Positions 5,753-6,725 of a stretch of 6,725 bases of DNA are shown in pieces. The stretch's first letter is position 1. Each line of letters starts with the position of its first letter. Both the position numbers and the translations under genes were made by a program. The DNA comes from Zetaproteobacteria bacterium (GTDB taxonomy: Bacteria; Pseudomonadota; Zetaproteobacteria; Mariprofundales; Mariprofundaceae): positions 1 through 6,725 of the forward strand of contig JAJRVH010000133.1 in NCBI GenBank assembly GCA_021545625.1, given 5' to 3'. A model generated the notes under the pieces. The model did no database searches, was not told the DNA's origin, and worked only from the letters and a program-made list of their open reading frames with translations.

Positions 5753-6409
5753 CATCCCCAGGATACCGGAAGTGACATATTTACCGTGGCGGACTTTCCG
5801 GAAGCGGAGGTCGTCGAGTTAAAACAGGGTGCCGTGCTGTATCCGGCGAGGGAGGCGCCGGAGATTCGCGCCTTTTTGCTGATCAGCGGCGAGATGCAGG
5901 TTGCAATACAGGGGATGGGTGGCCGTCATACGCCTTTGTATGTTCTCTCTTCGGGTACCCTGATCGGCGAGGTGGGCTTCATGGCGCAGGAAGCATCGCT
6001 GACAGTGGTCGAGGCGCTGATGGCTTGTCGTTTACTGAAGATTGACGAGTTCGTCTGGCGGGCGGTCAGCTGCCGGCCGGAGTTTCATCGCAGGCTGAAC
6101 GTCCTGTTGCACAGGAGGCTGTTGCTGTCGCATCAGGCGGTACGCAGGCTCGGACAGGGCAAGGTGCTGCAGCGCCTGGGGGTTTATCTGCTCGACCTTC
6201 CCCAGTGGCGTGACGCGGCGGTGGCATGGATCGATGTGCGCCTTCCCACGCATGCCATGCTGGCGCGCATGCTGAACTGCACGCGCGAGCGGATTACCCG
6301 CAGTCTGCAACAGCTTGCCCGGAGCGGCTGTCTGGAGAAGAAGGAAGGGCATCTGAGGATTTACAGGCAATGCCTGATCGATACTCTGAAAGAGGTCGAT
6401 CGTTCTTGA
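5750..6409 (+). CDS. Crp/Fnr-family transcriptional regulator
   Basis: The product is 219 residues from GTG 5750, the usual length for this family. Residues ~10-115 form the cyclic-nucleotide-binding-like beta-roll (AFLLISGEMQV, then the turn LSSGTLIGEVGFM). Residues ~112-145 form the dimer helix, and ~165-205 a winged helix-turn-helix with recognition helix CTRERITRSLQQLA (177-190), where family members read 'sRetvsR-l--L'. The phosphate-binding segment is IGEVGFMAQEASLTVVEA. The GE is kept, but the Arg-Ser pair that holds cAMP in Crp is replaced by Ala-Ser, so cAMP binding is doubtful. There is no N-terminal Fnr cysteine cluster. It therefore probably senses another ligand or works by level. 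It lies 64 bp after the exported-protein gene, in the same direction, behind a hairpin. Target genes cannot be read from the window. Confidence 0.9.
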   Translation: MHPQDTGSDIFTVADFPEAEVVELKQGAVLYPAREAPEIRAFLLISGEMQVAIQGMGGRHTPLYVLSSGTLIGEVGFMAQEASLTVVEALMACRLLKIDEFVWRAVSCRPEFHRRLNVLLHRRLLLSHQAVRRLGQGKVLQRLGVYLLDLPQWRDAAVAWIDVRLPTHAMLARMLNCTRERITRSLQQLARSGCLEKKEGHLRIYRQCLIDTLKEVDRS

Positions 6410-6565
6410 TCCTGTGTCCCGGCGAAATTCTTTTGCCTGCCTGTGACAATCGTTAAACTGTAGCGATGAATTCCGTTACACCTCCGGCCGCTCTTCCTCG
6501 CTTGTGCTTTGCGTATCTGTTGCTTCCGGCGATCGTTTCGCCTGCCTGAGTTTTTTGCCGGCCTG
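6410..6565 (+). other. Intergenic region before the CHASE2-like gene
   Basis: These 156 bp separate the Crp-like and CHASE2-like genes. A TGTGA half-site (6442-6446) lacks a good inverted partner. A 27-codon frame runs from ATG 6466 to TGA 6549 without a Shine-Dalgarno. A 5-bp stem (GGCGA/TCGCC, 6528-6542) is followed 8 nt later by six T (6551-6556), too loose to call a terminator. No promoter is clear. Confidence 0.3.
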
Positions 6566-6725
6566 ATGCTGAAGGATCTGCATATATCGCTGGCCGTCAT
6601 GCTGATCGCCATGACGTTCCTGCTGTGGAGCCCGCCGTTTCTCAGGCATCTGGAAGGTACGGTGCTGGACTGGCATTTTCAGTTGCGTGGCGGACATCTG
6701 CCGTCCGTCCAGCCCGTGACGCTGG
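6566..6725 (+). CDS. Probable CHASE2-domain membrane sensor, N-terminus only (runs off window)
   Basis: From ATG 6566 an open frame runs to the window edge (53 codons). It starts MLKDLHISLAVMLIAMTFLL, a short basic/acidic lead followed by a transmembrane helix (~8-21). Next comes LRHLEGTVLDWHFQLRGG, the characteristic opening of CHASE2 periplasmic sensor domains ('le---lD-rf-lrg', then a Val-rich strand). CHASE2 proteins usually end in an adenylate/guanylate cyclase, kinase or diguanylate cyclase domain. That part lies beyond the window, so the output is unknown. The start is uncertain: the frame is open from 6470 with no better ATG, and no strong Shine-Dalgarno precedes 6566. Its place after a Crp-like regulator would suit a cyclase, but that is inference only. 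Confidence 0.65.
   Translation, partial: MLKDLHISLAVMLIAMTFLLWSPPFLRHLEGTVLDWHFQLRGGHLPSVQPVTL

Noticed and set aside
6442..6458. Crp-type binding site upstream of the CHASE2-like gene
   Set aside because: Only one TGTGA half-site is present; the second half does not match.
6466..6549. 27-codon frame MNSVTPPAALPRL... before the CHASE2-like gene, possibly a leader peptide
   Set aside because: There is no Shine-Dalgarno, no run of regulatory codons and no proper attenuator stem. It is noted under the intergenic region only.
6528..6556. Intrinsic terminator (GGCGA/TCGCC stem with a T6 run)
   Set aside because: The stem is only 5 bp and the T run starts 8 nt after it, so it does not fit the terminator pattern.
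1..6725. CRISPR array, tRNA/rRNA gene, insertion sequence or direct-repeat attachment site
   Set aside because: No regularly spaced repeats, tRNA-like cloverleaf, transposase-like protein or flanking direct repeats were seen on either strand.

Overview
The window looks like chromosomal DNA of a Gram-negative bacterium, probably a proteobacterium. The clues are an NAD-dependent DNA ligase next to a PilZ protein, a signal peptide combined with a Gly-rich/Cys C-terminal sorting tail, a Crp/Fnr-family regulator, and the start of a CHASE2-type sensor. Most genes are GC-rich (sampled lines about 58-73 % G+C). The gene at 885-3675 is clearly poorer (sampled lines 37-55 %). I cannot name the genus.

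Layout. 1-369 (+): the 3' end of ligA (last HhH turn plus BRCT domain). 366-713 (-): a small PilZ (c-di-GMP receptor) protein, convergent with ligA; the two stop codons share one CTAG. 714-884: divergent intergenic region. 885-3675 (+): a large ion-channel gene split by a frameshift at a run of eight G. With one G fewer it would encode about 929 residues: two successive S1-S4 (voltage-sensor-like) modules, one S5-pore-S6 module and two RCK domains of the CASTOR/POLLUX/DMI1 type. 3585-3758 (-): the N-terminal remnant of a response-regulator receiver domain. Its truncated end lies on top of the altered 3' end of the channel gene, marking an old recombination junction near 3620-3635. 3853-3881: a perfect 8-bp hairpin that covers part of the ribosome binding site of the next gene. 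3889-5685 (+): an exported 598-residue protein with Asp-box repeats, Ca-binding DxDxDG loops, a 'choice-of-anchor U'-like region and a GGGGGC-hydrophobic-RR tail. 5674-5703: a 12-bp hairpin straddling its stop codon. 5750-6409 (+): a Crp/Fnr-type regulator starting at GTG. 6566 to the window end (+): the N-terminus of a probable CHASE2 membrane sensor.

How the parts relate. The channel segment looks like an insertion or replacement between a housekeeping end (ligA-PilZ) and a signalling/surface cluster. The exported protein and the Crp-like regulator are close and codirectional, and the CHASE2 sensor follows, so these three may form one signalling/surface unit; this is inference. The items most worth a second look are the tandem voltage-sensor RCK channel with its G8 frameshift (phase variation, pseudogene or sequencing error), the chimeric 3' junction, and the hairpin-occluded start of the exported protein.
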